Shown here piece after piece: positions 30,863 through 39,682 of a DNA stretch of 52,716 nucleotides. The DNA lies in the NCBI GenBank assembly GCA_015659035.1, contig DQNS01000060.1, positions 1 to 52,716 on the forward strand, in the 5' to 3' direction. The notes below the pieces were generated by a model. That model did no database searches. It was not told the origin of the DNA and saw nothing but the letters and a program-made list of their open reading frames with translations. How positions within the stretch are numbered: position 1 is the stretch's first letter; each line of letters begins with the position of its first letter. This stretch comes from Acidobacteriota bacterium. GTDB lineage: Bacteria > Acidobacteriota > Vicinamibacteria > Vicinamibacterales > UBA8438. The position numbers and the translations under genes are program-made.

Positions 30863-32020
30863 ATGAACGTCGGCATCGTCTGCTACGCATCGGTTGGTGG
30901 AAGCGGCATCGTGGCGACCGAGCTCGCCAAGGCGCTGGCTGACCGCGGGCACCAGGTTCGGCTGATCAGCCCGGAGATGCCGTTCCGGGTGTCGACCCCT
31001 CGCGTCGGGCTCGCCTTCCACGCTGTCCAGACGCCGGGATATCCGCTGTTCCGGGAGCCGCAGTATCTGCTGTCGCTGGCCAACAAGGTCGTCCAGGTCA
31101 GCCGCGAGTACCAGCTCGATATCATCCACGCCCACTACGCGATCCCGCATGCCGCCGCCGCCTATCTGGCGCGCCAGATCCTGGCGAACACGCCCGGTAC
31201 GAAGGTGCCGCACGTCATCACGACGTTGCACGGCACCGACGTGACGCTCATCGGCAGTGACAGCTCCTACTCCGAGACCGCGGCGTTCTGCATCGACCAG
31301 TCCGACGGGGTGACGGCGGTCTCCGAGAGCCTGCGTGACGACACCTACCGCGAGCTGCCGGTGCGAGCCAAGATCCACGTCATTCCGAATTTCCTCGACT
31401 GCGACTATCACCGCCGGTCGGAGAACCCGGTGCTGCGAGCCCGATTCGCCGGTGAGGACCCCCAGACCCGGCTCATCATCCACGTCTCGAACTTCCGGCC
31501 GGTGAAGCGGGCCACGTCGGTGATCGACATCTTCGACCGGATCCGGCAGCGGGTCCCCTCGTCCAGGTTGCTGCTGGTGGGCGATGGGCCGGACCTGGAC
31601 ACGGCGTGCCGGCGAGCCCGCGAGCTGGGGCTGGCCGAGGCGGTGGAGTCGCTGGGCGAGCAGGAGGAGGTGGTGCCGTTGCTCTCGGTGGCCGACCTGT
31701 TCCTGTTGCCCTCCGAACAGGAGAGCTTCGGGCTGGCGGCGCTCGAGGCGATGGCGTGTCAGGTGCCGGTGGTGGCCTCCCGGGTGGGCGGGTTGCCCGA
31801 GGTCATCGACGATGGGGTCACCGGCTTTCTGCACCCGCCCGATGACCTCGACGCGATGGCGTCGAGCGCGGTTGCGCTGTTGACGGACCCGGCGCGTCAC
31901 CAGGCGGTTACCGAGGCCGCGCTGGCCGCGGTCCTGCAGCGGTTCTGCGCCAACGCGATCGTGCCGCTCTACGTGGAGTTCTACAGCCGGGTCCTCGCCC
32001 GGGAACGAAACATCGCCTAA
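30863..32020 (+). CDS. bshA: N-acetyl-alpha-D-glucosaminyl L-malate synthase BshA
   Basis: GT-B glycosyltransferase of 385 residues (GT4) joining GlcNAc from UDP-GlcNAc to L-malate, the first step of bacillithiol synthesis. Diagnostic N-terminus [20 protein letters not shown] followed by [22 protein letters not shown] (two adjoining blocks), then [18 protein letters not shown] and [18 protein letters not shown]. The C-terminal donor site has the EX7E pattern in [15 protein letters not shown]. Length is usual for BshA. Second in the operon after bshB1. The ATG at 30863 fits the family N-terminus; the ribosome site is weak, so coupling to the upstream gene is possible. Confidence 0.94.
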   Translation: MNVGIVCYASVGGSGIVATELAKALADRGHQVRLISPEMPFRVSTPRVGLAFHAVQTPGYPLFREPQYLLSLANKVVQVSREYQLDIIHAHYAIPHAAAAYLARQILANTPGTKVPHVITTLHGTDVTLIGSDSSYSETAAFCIDQSDGVTAVSESLRDDTYRELPVRAKIHVIPNFLDCDYHRRSENPVLRARFAGEDPQTRLIIHVSNFRPVKRATSVIDIFDRIRQRVPSSRLLLVGDGPDLDTACRRARELGLAEAVESLGEQEEVVPLLSVADLFLLPSEQESFGLAALEAMACQVPVVASRVGGLPEVIDDGVTGFLHPPDDLDAMASSAVALLTDPARHQAVTEAALAAVLQRFCANAIVPLYVEFYSRVLARERNIA

Positions 32021-32069
32021 GGGTGACATCGTAACGTTCGGATCAACGTTTCCGTGGCCCGCCGGAGAG

Positions 32070-32215
32070 GTCTAGCCCCCGCGTCAGCGGGGCCATTGAG
32101 AGAAGCCTGGCAGCGAGGCAGGAGCCGACCCTCGTCTGGACGGTTTGAGGCGGAGCTTCGCTGCCAGGCCGTGGTGGAAGTCCAGCGTTGCACCGAGACC
32201 GGTGCTCCGTTGGCC
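32070..32215 (+). repeat. CTAG-bounded repeat, longest copy, with 11-bp inverted arms
   Basis: Starts GTCTAGCCCCCGCGTCAGCG GGGCC (split), followed by TTGAGAGAAG. Arms CCTGGCAGCGA (32106-32116) and TCGCTGCCAGG (32158-32168) are perfectly complementary across 41 nt. The following GTGGTGGAAGTCCAGCGTTG (about 32171-32190) recurs inverted near 40605-40622. Confidence 0.65.
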
Positions 32216-32309
32216 GGTCGAACGGCGCCGCCCTCGTTCCTCGGCTCCACGCTCCGGTGCACCCAGTCGAAGGGGCTCCGCTCTCCGGGTATACTCAGAA
32301 ATCATGCAG

Positions 32310-32383
32310 ATGCGCGATCTCGCGAAGCTCCGCCTCACGCCGTCCAGGGCTGCCAGCGAAGCTGCGCCTCAAATCGACGAGTG
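32310..32383 (+). repeat. CTAG-family repeat, internal segment, second copy
   Basis: GAAGCTCCGCCTCACGCCGT and then GCTGCCAGCGAAGCTGCGCC TCAAATCGACGAGTG (split); matches 7531-7566 and the inverse of 32133-32168. Confidence 0.6.
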
Positions 32384-32412
32384 AAACCGGTGCGCAGCCT
32401 CGCTAGCAGAAC

Positions 32413-32448
32413 CTTTCTTACAAGCCCCGCTACGTGGGGGCTAGCCGT
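32413..32448 (+). repeat. CTAG-bounded repeat, end segment at a start codon
   Basis: TTTCTTACAAGCCCCGCTAC then GTGGGGGCTAGCC; GCCCC and GGGGGC arms can pair. It ends 3-4 nt before the ATG of the PIG-L-like gene, so it occupies the place of the ribosome site. Close match to 6750-6780. Confidence 0.6.
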
Positions 32449-32451
32449 GCC

Positions 32452-35166
32452 ATGCTGACGAAATGTGACCGTTTCGTACGCATTCTGCCGGGCCAAGCAC
32501 GGCTAGCGCTGGGCGGAATTCTGTGTGCCCTGGTGGCCGGGGCTGGACTGGCGGCGCTGCGGGCGCAGCCCGCAGAACGTGTCAACGGTCGAACCGCGCT
32601 GGGCCTGGTGTTGCGCCAGATCAACAACACCGGCACGTTCATGATGGCGACCGCGCACCCGGACGACGAGAACAACGGGGTGTTGGCCCTGCTGAGCAAG
32701 GGGGAGGGTATCCGGACCACGCTCGTCACGGCCACGCGCGGCGACGGCGGCCAGAACGAGATCGGGTCCGAGCTGTTCGATGCGCTGGCGGCGCTGCGCA
32801 CCGAGGAGTTGCTGGCGGCCCATCGCCTCGACGGGGCGGAACAGTATTTCACCCGCGCCGTCGACTTCGGGTACTCCTTCAGCCGGGACGAGACGTTCGA
32901 GAAGTGGGGCCGCGAGGAGATCCTGGGCGACTTCGTTCGGCTGATCCGGACCATCCGGCCAGACGTCATTGCGGGGCTGAGCCCGGATGGGGACGGCGGC
33001 GGGCAGCATCATCAGGCGTCGGCGGTGCTGGTGCACGAGGCCTATGCGGCCGCCGCCGACCCGAGCCGGTTTCCGGAGCAGATGGCCGAAGGGCTCCGGC
33101 CCTGGCAGGCACGCAAGTTCTACTTCAGTGCTGGGTTCGGGTTTGGCCGTGGCGGCAGGGGCGGGCCCGGTGGTAGGGGCGGCCGCGGTGGCCCGGATGG
33201 CGGCGGTGCGACGGCGGGCGGGGCCCGGTTGACGACCCTCGACGTCGGCCTGTTCGACCCGCTGCTTGGCCGGACCTATGCCGAGATCGGCAGCCACGCC
33301 AGGAGCATGCACAAGTGTCAAGGGATGTCGCCCCTGGTGATGTTACCGGGGGCCGCCGCGGCGCGCTACCGGCTGGCCGAGACCACCGTTCCAGGCCAGG
33401 CGGACGTTCCGGAGCGATCTTTGTTCGATGGTGTCGACGTCTCCATCGAGGGGCTCGCCCGGTTCGCTGGTCCGCTCCCGCCGCGTGATCTCGTGGTCGA
33501 CCTGGCTGTGCTCTCGCGTCATGCCGCGGCGGCGCTGCAGGCGGGGGCGGGTCCCGCGGAGCGGGCCGCGGTGCTCGCCGGACTCGGGGCGGTTCGCACC
33601 CTGCGGGGTCGGCTGGCCACGCTTGGGCTGTCGGACGACGCAATCTTCGAGATCGATTTCCGGCTGGAGCAGAAAGAGCGGCAGTTCGAAGAAGCTGTTC
33701 TGCTTGCGCATCAACTGCGGCTCGAGGTGCTGGCCGACGACGGCGTCGTGACCGCCGCGCAGCCGGTCACGGTGACCGCGCAGGTGGCCAACTACGGCGG
33801 GACCGCGGTCGGCGTCCGCCAGATCCGCTTCGACGGGTTCGCGAGCGCCACCCGCACCTGTGGTGCCGACCTAGTGCTGGCCGGTGCCGTGTACAGGTGC
33901 GCGTCGACGATGCGGCTGCCGGAGACGCTGCCGACAACCGACATCCACTGGGAGCGCCTATCCGATGCGGCGCGGTATCAGTTCGATCCGGATGTGCCCT
34001 TCGGGTTGCCGTTCCGGCCGACGCCGTTTCGGGCCACCTTCGAGCTCGACTTCACCTCGGGCCGGATCGCCATCGAGCGGCCGATCGTGTACCGGTACGG
34101 CAGCGACATCTTCGCGGGTGAGAAGCGGATGGAGCTGCAGGTGGTGCCGCGGTTTGCCGTCGAGGTCACCCCGCATATCGCGATCATCCCGCTCGGCGCG
34201 CCCGACGCGCGCGAAGTACGTGTGACGGTGCGGCACAGCGGTCGCGAGCCGGCGACCGGTGCCGTCACGCTGGCGCTGCCAGCCGGGTGGCAGGCGACAC
34301 CGACCAGCGCGAGCCTTGAGTTTTCTCGAGAGGACGAGGCCAAGACGGTGCGGTTCGTGGTGCGGTCGCCCGGCGGCGTGGCGGCGGGGGAATACCGGAT
34401 CGGCGCGGCCGTTGCGTCTGAGGGGGAGACGTTCGACCGGGGATTTCAGGTGGTGGAGTATCCGCACATCGGCCGCCGGCACCTGGTCCACGGCTCCGAC
34501 GTCGTGATGAAGGTGATCGCCGTCGCGCTCGAGCCCGGGCTGCAGGTCGGCTATGTCGACGGGGTGGGTGACGAGGTACCGCCGGCCATCGAGCAGCTCG
34601 GCGCCGAGCTCGAGCACATCACGGCGGACCAGCTGGCCTACGGGGACCTGTCCGGTTTCGACGTGATCGTCACCGGCGTCCGTGCCTACGAGCGGAACGG
34701 CGACCTGCGCGCCAACAACCACCGGTTGCTCGACTACGTCGAGGCGGGCGGGACGCTCATCGTGCAGTACAACAAGTTCGAGTTCAACGAGGCGCAGTAC
34801 GGGCCCTACCCGGTCCGCGTCAGCCGCACCCGGGTGACCGACGAGCACGCCCCGGTGCAGATCCTCGCCCCCGACCATCAGCTGTTTGGTTTCCCGAACG
34901 AGATCTCCGACGCGACCTGGGCCGACTGGGTGCAGGAGCGCGGACTCTACTTCCTTGGAGACAAGGACCCCGCCTATTTGGACCTCGTGGAGCTGAGCGA
35001 CCCGTTTCCGTCGAATCCGGGGGTCAAGCACGGCGCGCTCGTCGAGGCGCGGTACGGCGAGGGCCGCTGGCTGTATGTCGGGCTCGGGCTCTGGCGCCAG
35101 CTGCCGGCCGGCACCGCCGGCGCCTACCAGCTGCTGGCGAACCTCCTCAGCTTGGGCGGGCCGTGA
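32452..35166 (+). CDS. Large exported PIG-L-family deacetylase, multidomain
   Basis: 904 residues. An N-terminal hydrophobic signal or anchor (LALGGILCALVAGAGLAALR) precedes a PIG-L (LmbE-like) zinc deacetylase domain: ATAHPDDENNG (His69, Asp71, Asp72 by my count) and GGGQHHQAS near residue 186. A Gly/Arg-rich spacer (GFGRGGRGGPGGRGGRGGPD, about 230-250) follows, then beta-rich domains (about 430-680, resembling NEW3-type Ig-like folds: VTVTAQVANYGG, VTVRHSGREPATG) and a C-terminal domain (about 690-904: DVIVTGVRAYERNGDL, YVEAGGTLIVQYNKF) resembling a class-I glutamine-amidotransferase-like/ThuA fold. Probably acts on an extracellular or envelope N-acetyl sugar; unlike BshB1 it is exported. 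The start at ATG 32452 is uncertain because of the repeat. Confidence 0.8.
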   Translation: MLTKCDRFVRILPGQARLALGGILCALVAGAGLAALRAQPAERVNGRTALGLVLRQINNTGTFMMATAHPDDENNGVLALLSKGEGIRTTLVTATRGDGGQNEIGSELFDALAALRTEELLAAHRLDGAEQYFTRAVDFGYSFSRDETFEKWGREEILGDFVRLIRTIRPDVIAGLSPDGDGGGQHHQASAVLVHEAYAAAADPSRFPEQMAEGLRPWQARKFYFSAGFGFGRGGRGGPGGRGGRGGPDGGGATAGGARLTTLDVGLFDPLLGRTYAEIGSHARSMHKCQGMSPLVMLPGAAAARYRLAETTVPGQADVPERSLFDGVDVSIEGLARFAGPLPPRDLVVDLAVLSRHAAAALQAGAGPAERAAVLAGLGAVRTLRGRLATLGLSDDAIFEIDFRLEQKERQFEEAVLLAHQLRLEVLADDGVVTAAQPVTVTAQVANYGGTAVGVRQIRFDGFASATRTCGADLVLAGAVYRCASTMRLPETLPTTDIHWERLSDAARYQFDPDVPFGLPFRPTPFRATFELDFTSGRIAIERPIVYRYGSDIFAGEKRMELQVVPRFAVEVTPHIAIIPLGAPDAREVRVTVRHSGREPATGAVTLALPAGWQATPTSASLEFSREDEAKTVRFVVRSPGGVAAGEYRIGAAVASEGETFDRGFQVVEYPHIGRRHLVHGSDVVMKVIAVALEPGLQVGYVDGVGDEVPPAIEQLGAELEHITADQLAYGDLSGFDVIVTGVRAYERNGDLRANNHRLLDYVEAGGTLIVQYNKFEFNEAQYGPYPVRVSRTRVTDEHAPVQILAPDHQLFGFPNEISDATWADWVQERGLYFLGDKDPAYLDLVELSDPFPSNPGVKHGALVEARYGEGRWLYVGLGLWRQLPAGTAGAYQLLANLLSLGGP

Positions 35167-35222
35167 GGACCCCATCCATTTCGCGGTCGCGCCGTAGAAC
35201 GCGTGTCTGACCGCACCCGACA

Positions 35223-35423
35223 CTGCACGACTGGCGGAAGCTCTCGGTCCGGGCCACGAACCTCGGGACGGCACTGCACCACGATATCGGGAAGCTCGGC
35301 GTACCGAACCGGATTCTCGACCACCCGGGTCGTCTGACGGAGCGTGACTGGGAGCTGATCAGGGGGCATCCGCGGCACACCTATGACATCCTCATGAGGG
35401 TGCCGGTCAGCTTGCCTTCCTGA
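35223..35423 (+). pseudogene. HD-GYP phosphodiesterase fragment
   Basis: An open stretch (stop at 35208, stop at 35421) reads LHDWRKLSVRATNLGTALHH, DIGKLGVPNRILDHPGRLTE, RDWELIRGHPRHTYDILMRV, then PVSLPS. This is the centre of an HD-GYP domain (HDIGK followed by the GVP-IL-KPG-LT-EEW block and HP…IL). The GYP motif, the rest of the HD domain and any start codon are missing, so it is a relic about 65 codons long. HD-GYP proteins degrade cyclic di-GMP; this fragment cannot be functional. Confidence 0.7.
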
Positions 35424-35509
35424 CCGAGGTCGACTCCACGGGTCTGTTATTCTGCTCACGATACTGAAGGTGTCGTATCATTTGGATTGCCGTTTCCGGA
35501 GCATCCGGC

Positions 35510-36961
35510 ATGGCTGTTGACCCCGCAATCGCGCACCTCCTTCGACGGGCCGGGTTCGGGTATTTCCCGGCCGAGGGGGAGTATTTCAGCCGGATGAGTC
35601 TGTCGGCGGCGATCGACATGCTGGTCGACTTCGACCAGATGAAGGACACGGTCGACTCCTTCATCGGGACACCCGGCTATCTCGGGACCGTCTCTCGAGG
35701 CCCCTTTCAGCCGAACTCGCGGGTGTCCGATACCCGCCAGCGGTGGCTGTTCCGGATGGTGCATAGCCCCCGGCCGTTGCAGGAGAAGATGGCGCTGTTC
35801 TGGCACAACCACTTCGCCACCGGGTACGACAAGGTCGCCGGTCAGATCGGCCGCGACGGGGCCAGCCGCGCGTTCGGGGCCAAGCCGTCCGAGGAGGATT
35901 ACGGTGTCCGCGGTCAGTACGAGCTGTTTCGCGAGTACGCGCTCGGAAATTTTCGCGATCTGCTCATCGAGGTGTCACGGGACCCGGCGATGGTCGCCTG
36001 GCTCGACGGCGATACGAACGTCCGGGCGAAGCCGCAGGAGAACTACGCGCGCGAGCTCATGGAGCTGTTCACCATGGGCGTCGATTTTTTCACGGAGAGC
36101 GACGTCTATGCGGGCGCGCGGGTGTTCACCGGCTGGAACCTGCGGAACTTCTACCCGAACGACGACGACCGGTACTCGACGTTTCGGTTTAGGTCCTCGC
36201 AGCACGATACCGACAGCAAGACCTTCAGCTTTCCGATCTACCCGGACGGCGGGAAGACGATCCCGGCGCGGTCCGCCGGCAGTGGGCAGCAGGACGGGCT
36301 CGACCTCATCAACGCCGTGGCGGCGCATCCGGAAACTGGCCCCCGTCTGGCGCGCAAGCTCTACGCGTTCTTCGTGTCCGAACTCAAGACTCCACCTGAG
36401 TCGTTCATCCAGCAGCTGGCCGGGGTCTACTACTCCAGCGGCTATGACATGCGGGCCGTCGTCGGGTCCCTGCTGCGCTCGGCGGAGTTTCAGGACCCGG
36501 CGAACTATTTCGCGCGCTACTCGTGGCCGGTCGAGTACGTAACGCGGTTGCTCAAGGCGGTCGGATGGACCGGGTTCTCAGCCAGCAACGCGATCACGCC
36601 GCTGGCCAACATGGGGCAGGTCCTGTTCGAGCCGCCCGATGTCTCGGGGTGGCGGTTGGGCACCGACTGGTTCTCGACCGGCACGCTGCTGGCGCGCATG
36701 AACTTCGCGGCGACGCTGGTGTCCAACCAGCAGTTCAGACTTCTGAGCGACGCGCTGCCGTCGGCCGGGACGCCGGAGTCGCTGTTCGCGTACATGCGCG
36801 ACCGGCTGGCGCCGGCCGACTACGACACCCAGGCGTCAAACGACCTGCTGAACTATCTCTACGCCGGCGCCGCGTGGACCGGCGAGGAGGTACAGGTGCG
36901 CATCAAGGCGGCGGGTCTGGCGCGTCTGATCGGAGGATCGTCCGAGTATCAGTTTGTGTAA
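35510..36961 (+). CDS. DUF1800 family protein
   Basis: 483 residues. It opens MAVDPAIAHLLRRAGFGYFP, the usual DUF1800 start, and contains the family blocks MALFWHNHFATG, NYARELMELFTMGV, VFTGWNLRNFYPNDDD and FEPPDVSGWRLGTDWFSTGT. No obvious signal peptide is visible, although members are generally considered exported. Function is not established; the domain nearly always pairs with a DUF1501 protein, as here, and in the literature is linked to extracellular or surface processes in Planctomycetes, Acidobacteria and others. No strong ribosome site before the ATG. The next gene lies 100 nt downstream behind a repeat. Confidence 0.88.
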   Translation: MAVDPAIAHLLRRAGFGYFPAEGEYFSRMSLSAAIDMLVDFDQMKDTVDSFIGTPGYLGTVSRGPFQPNSRVSDTRQRWLFRMVHSPRPLQEKMALFWHNHFATGYDKVAGQIGRDGASRAFGAKPSEEDYGVRGQYELFREYALGNFRDLLIEVSRDPAMVAWLDGDTNVRAKPQENYARELMELFTMGVDFFTESDVYAGARVFTGWNLRNFYPNDDDRYSTFRFRSSQHDTDSKTFSFPIYPDGGKTIPARSAGSGQQDGLDLINAVAAHPETGPRLARKLYAFFVSELKTPPESFIQQLAGVYYSSGYDMRAVVGSLLRSAEFQDPANYFARYSWPVEYVTRLLKAVGWTGFSASNAITPLANMGQVLFEPPDVSGWRLGTDWFSTGTLLARMNFAATLVSNQQFRLLSDALPSAGTPESLFAYMRDRLAPADYDTQASNDLLNYLYAGAAWTGEEVQVRIKAAGLARLIGGSSEYQFV

Positions 36962-36967
36962 CGAGTG

Positions 36968-37050
36968 CTCGAAGGAGTCAGGAGACAGAAGACAGGAGAC
37001 GAGCCCGGACCGAAGCGAGTCCTCCGGTTCCCTCCTATCTCCTGACTACA
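36968..37050. repeat. CAGGAG/CTCCTG stem-loop repeat (DUF1800-DUF1501 gap)
   Basis: CGAAGGAGTCAGGAGACAGA, AGACAGGAGAC, spacer with CGAAGCGAGTCCTCCGG, then CCTCCTATCTCCTGACTACA. GTCAGGAGA (36977-36985) and TCTCCTGAC (37038-37046) are perfect complements, so the unit can fold. Confidence 0.7.
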
Positions 37051-37061
37051 GGGAATACGCC

Positions 37062-38366
37062 ATGCACTTCACCCGTCGAGAGTTCGTGCGTGGCGGTGTG
37101 ACCGCCTTCACCGTCGGGTTCGCCGCGCCGGCGTTCCTGTGTGACCTCGCCAGGGCGCAGAGCGCGACCGGGCGTAACCTGGTCGTGCTGTATCTGAGCG
37201 GCGGCAACGACGCGCTGAGCACGCTGGTGCCCTATGCGGATCCCGCCTACTATGCGCGCCGCCCGGAGGTGGCCGTGCCATCGGGGAGTGTGCTCCAGAT
37301 CGGGACCGACGCCGCCGGGTCGGCGCTCGGGTTGCACCCCAACCTGACCGGCCTGAAATCGATCTTCGACGCCGGCCGGCTTGCCATCATTCAGCGCACC
37401 GGCTACACCAACTCGAGCCGCTCGCATTTTCGTGGCACCGACATCTATTCGACGGCGAACCCCCAAGTAGCGTATGGACCGGGCTGGCTCGGCCGGTATC
37501 TCGACACATTTCCATCGCCGGTCGACCCGCTCGTAGCCTGGAATACCTCCCGTTCGCTCCCGCATACGCTGAAGGCCGACGTGGTAGGCGTGCCATCGAT
37601 TCCGAACGCGGTCAACTACGCCTTTGCGCCCGTCACTCAATACAACACGTCCGGCGCCACCAACTCAGACTTCTTGCGAGCGAATCAGGATGAGGCCGAG
37701 TATTCGAAGACGGCGGCGCTCGCCATCTCATCCCACGTGCCGGTGCTGCGGCCCCACCTCGCCTTCGTCAACGGGACCGCCCAGGCGGCACTGGCGACGC
37801 TGGATCGTGTGGCCGGAGTGGCCGCCTACACGCCGACCACGTCCTATCCGCCCACCGGGCTCGGCCGGGCGCTCCAGGCGGTTGCCGGGGCGCTGGCCAC
37901 CGAGGTCGGCACCCAGGTCTTCTGGGTCCAGACCGGTGGCTACGACACGCACGCCCGCCAAGGCACCGGCGCCGGAACCCTCAGCTTTCTGCTGAACACG
38001 CTTAACAGTGGTCTGTTCGCCTTCTACACGGATCTGTCCAACCAGGGATTGCTGGACCAGACGCTGGTGCTGCAGTTCTCCGAGTTCGGGCGTCGGGTGT
38101 CCGAGAACGGCAGCGCGGGCACCGACCATGGCGCCGGTGGATTGATGATGGCGCTCGGCGGGAGGGTGAGGGGCGGGCTCTACGGCACCGCCGCGAATCT
38201 CGAGTACACACCGGACAACGAGACGCTCGAGAACAGAGGTCGCGACGTGCGGCACGAGACCGACTTCCGTTCAGTGTACGCTCGCGTCATCGACGACTGG
38301 CTGGGTGCCAGCTCGGTCAACATCCTCGGCGCCGACTTCCGCAATCCCGCGATTGATTTTGTGTAA
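37062..38366 (+). CDS. DUF1501 family protein, Tat-exported
   Basis: 434 residues. The N-terminus MHFTRREFVRGGVTAFTVGF is a twin-arginine signal (TRREFVRGG) with cleavage near ARAQS, so it is probably exported folded. Family blocks: LVVLYLSGGNDALSTLVPYA, YYARRPEVAVP, LHPNLTGLKSIFDAGRLAII, VFWVQTGGYDTHARQ, VLQFSEFGRRVSENGSAGTD and HGAGGLMMALGGRVRGGLYG. The fold is related to the alkaline phosphatase/sulfatase superfamily, but activity is not established. I start at ATG 37062 (AGGGAATACGCC upstream), because the longer frame begins in the repeat. Works with the preceding DUF1800 gene. Confidence 0.88.
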   Translation: MHFTRREFVRGGVTAFTVGFAAPAFLCDLARAQSATGRNLVVLYLSGGNDALSTLVPYADPAYYARRPEVAVPSGSVLQIGTDAAGSALGLHPNLTGLKSIFDAGRLAIIQRTGYTNSSRSHFRGTDIYSTANPQVAYGPGWLGRYLDTFPSPVDPLVAWNTSRSLPHTLKADVVGVPSIPNAVNYAFAPVTQYNTSGATNSDFLRANQDEAEYSKTAALAISSHVPVLRPHLAFVNGTAQAALATLDRVAGVAAYTPTTSYPPTGLGRALQAVAGALATEVGTQVFWVQTGGYDTHARQGTGAGTLSFLLNTLNSGLFAFYTDLSNQGLLDQTLVLQFSEFGRRVSENGSAGTDHGAGGLMMALGGRVRGGLYGTAANLEYTPDNETLENRGRDVRHETDFRSVYARVIDDWLGASSVNILGADFRNPAIDFV

Positions 38367-38439
38367 GTTGGCTCCTGCTTATACGGTTGTTTGAGCGAAT
38401 CGGTGGCTACGCGGCCTTTCTGCAAAGGATCAGACGACG

Positions 38440-38502
38440 AGCCTGGAGAGGCGGGGCGAGTCCTCCGGCTTCCTCCTGTCTCCTGACTCCTGTCTCCTTC
38501 GT
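38440..38502. repeat. CTCCTG-family repeat
   Basis: GAGCCTGGAGAGGCGGGGCG, AGTCCTCCGGCTTCCTCCTG, TCTCCTGACTCCTGTCTCC. Shares the GAGTCCTCCGG core with 37015-37028. Ends at the stop of the anti-sigma gene, between convergent genes. Confidence 0.6.
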
Positions 38503-38504
38503 TC

Positions 38505-39392
38505 TCACCGGGTCGGCTGTCCCAGAAGATAGAGATCGCCGGTCGGCGCCGGCACCCCGCCCGCCGGCTCGACCGTCATCGCCATCACGGGCGGTAGTGT
38601 CACGGTGTCCGGCACCTCCAGCATGACCGTGGCATCCCCATTCTGATCCGGCTCGAGCAGCGCCGCGCCCACCGGCGCATCCGGCAAGACAAACCACAGC
38701 TGATAGACGTCGCCGGCCGGCAGCGACGGCAGACCGGTTGCGATGAACACCATCTCGGCCGCGTTGTTCCACAGGACACGCGCCGAAGCGCGGGGCGCGA
38801 GCGGCTGTCCCTCAAGATCCAGCTGCTGGACGTCGGAACCGGTGACGAGCGCGAGCACCGCCTCACGTTCGGCCGTGGCGGCTCGCGCCGCCTCCATCTG
38901 GGTCTCGGCGCGCTGGGTCAGTCTGGTCGCTGCGTCGAGAGCCGCGCGGAGGCTTTGGACCTGACTACGGAGCTCGGCCACATACCAGCCCACGCCGCCG
39001 GTCGTTGCGATCAGCAGACTGGCGGCCAGCCAGAACAGCACCCCGGGTCCTCGCCGCCGCGGCGTCACAAAGGGCGTGGGCGTGTCCGGCTCGTCGAGCC
39101 CGGAAAACAGCGCGTCGAGCGGTGCGGCTGCCGGTTCCGGTCTGTCGCGCGGCGCGGGCGCCGTGGCGGTGACCTGACCCAGCACGCGCGCGCGAAGCGG
39201 AGCCGGCGCGTCGAGCGGCGGAGCGCCATGGACGAGAGCATGTGTCACGGGCAGCAGCGATTTGACCTCGCTGACGCACTCGAGGCAGGTCTCGAGATGC
39301 GTTTCGAAGGCGGTCCGGTCGTTCTCGCTGAGCGCCCCCACGGCGTACAGCGCCGCCAGCTCGTCGAATGGTGCATGCTGCAGGTCGCTCAT
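38505..39392 (-). CDS. Anti-sigma factor, RskA-like
   Basis: 295 residues. The N-terminal zinc-binding anti-sigma domain carries HLETCLECV (HxxxCxxC) after DELAALYAVGALSENDRTAF; a single membrane helix PGVLFWLAASLLIATTGGVG lies near residues 115-135, followed by a short coiled coil (LRSQVQSLRAALDAATRL). The periplasmic C-terminal RskA domain contains VYQLWFVLPDAPVGAALLEP and VMAMTVEPAGGVPAPTG. It should sequester the SigK-like sigma factor encoded upstream until a periplasmic signal triggers proteolysis. The ATG at 39392 is used because family homology begins there. Unusually, 290 nt of repeat-bearing DNA separates it from the sigma gene. Confidence 0.9.
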   Translation of the reverse strand: MSDLQHAPFDELAALYAVGALSENDRTAFETHLETCLECVSEVKSLLPVTHALVHGAPPLDAPAPLRARVLGQVTATAPAPRDRPEPAAAPLDALFSGLDEPDTPTPFVTPRRRGPGVLFWLAASLLIATTGGVGWYVAELRSQVQSLRAALDAATRLTQRAETQMEAARAATAEREAVLALVTGSDVQQLDLEGQPLAPRASARVLWNNAAEMVFIATGLPSLPAGDVYQLWFVLPDAPVGAALLEPDQNGDATVMLEVPDTVTLPPVMAMTVEPAGGVPAPTGDLYLLGQPTR

Positions 39393-39499
39393 GGTCGCGT
39401 TCTCGCGCAGCCCTTGGCCCTTAGAGCCCGCGCAAGAATAGGTTCCCATTTGGGCCGCCGATCCATCCCGCAGAGGCCGGCGCTAGACCATGCCTTACA

Positions 39500-39561
39500 G
39501 GGGTCGAATACTGCCGGGATGCTCCCGCCTCGCGCCTTGCACTGACCGGGCGCGGCATAAG
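39500..39561 (+). repeat. ATACTGCCGG-family repeat, copy 2
   Basis: GGTCGAATACTGCCGGGATG, CTCCCGCCTCGCGCCTTGCA, CTGACCGGGCGCGGCAT; aligns with 11378-11432. Lies between sigma and anti-sigma genes. Confidence 0.6.
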
Positions 39562-39602
39562 TACGACGCCCAAAAAGAGAACCTGTTCTTGCGCGGATCC
39601 TG

Positions 39603-39666
39603 ACCCCGGCCCTCTCCCCCTTCGACTGCGGGTGCGCCGCTCAGGGCGGGCAGCGGGAGAGGGAGC
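39603..39666 (-). repeat. CTCTCCCC-type repeat, inverted copy
   Basis: CCCCGGCCCTCTCCCCCTTC and, after a spacer with GCGCCGCTCAGGGCGGGCAG, CGGGAGAGGGAGC. CCCTCTCCC and GGGAGAGGG arms can pair. Similar words to 12990-13038. Confidence 0.5.
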
Positions 39667-39682
39667 AACTGGAGCACCCTGT

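Larger units (their letters stand above)
32021..32451. other. Repeat-rich gene-free stretch
   Basis: 431 bp between bshA and the PIG-L-like gene containing at least three pieces of the CTAG-bounded repeat family in both orientations. Short open frames here are repeat translations (for example AKLRLKPSRR and AKLRLKST). A TATACT at about 32290 could be a -10 but is unsupported. Confidence 0.6.
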
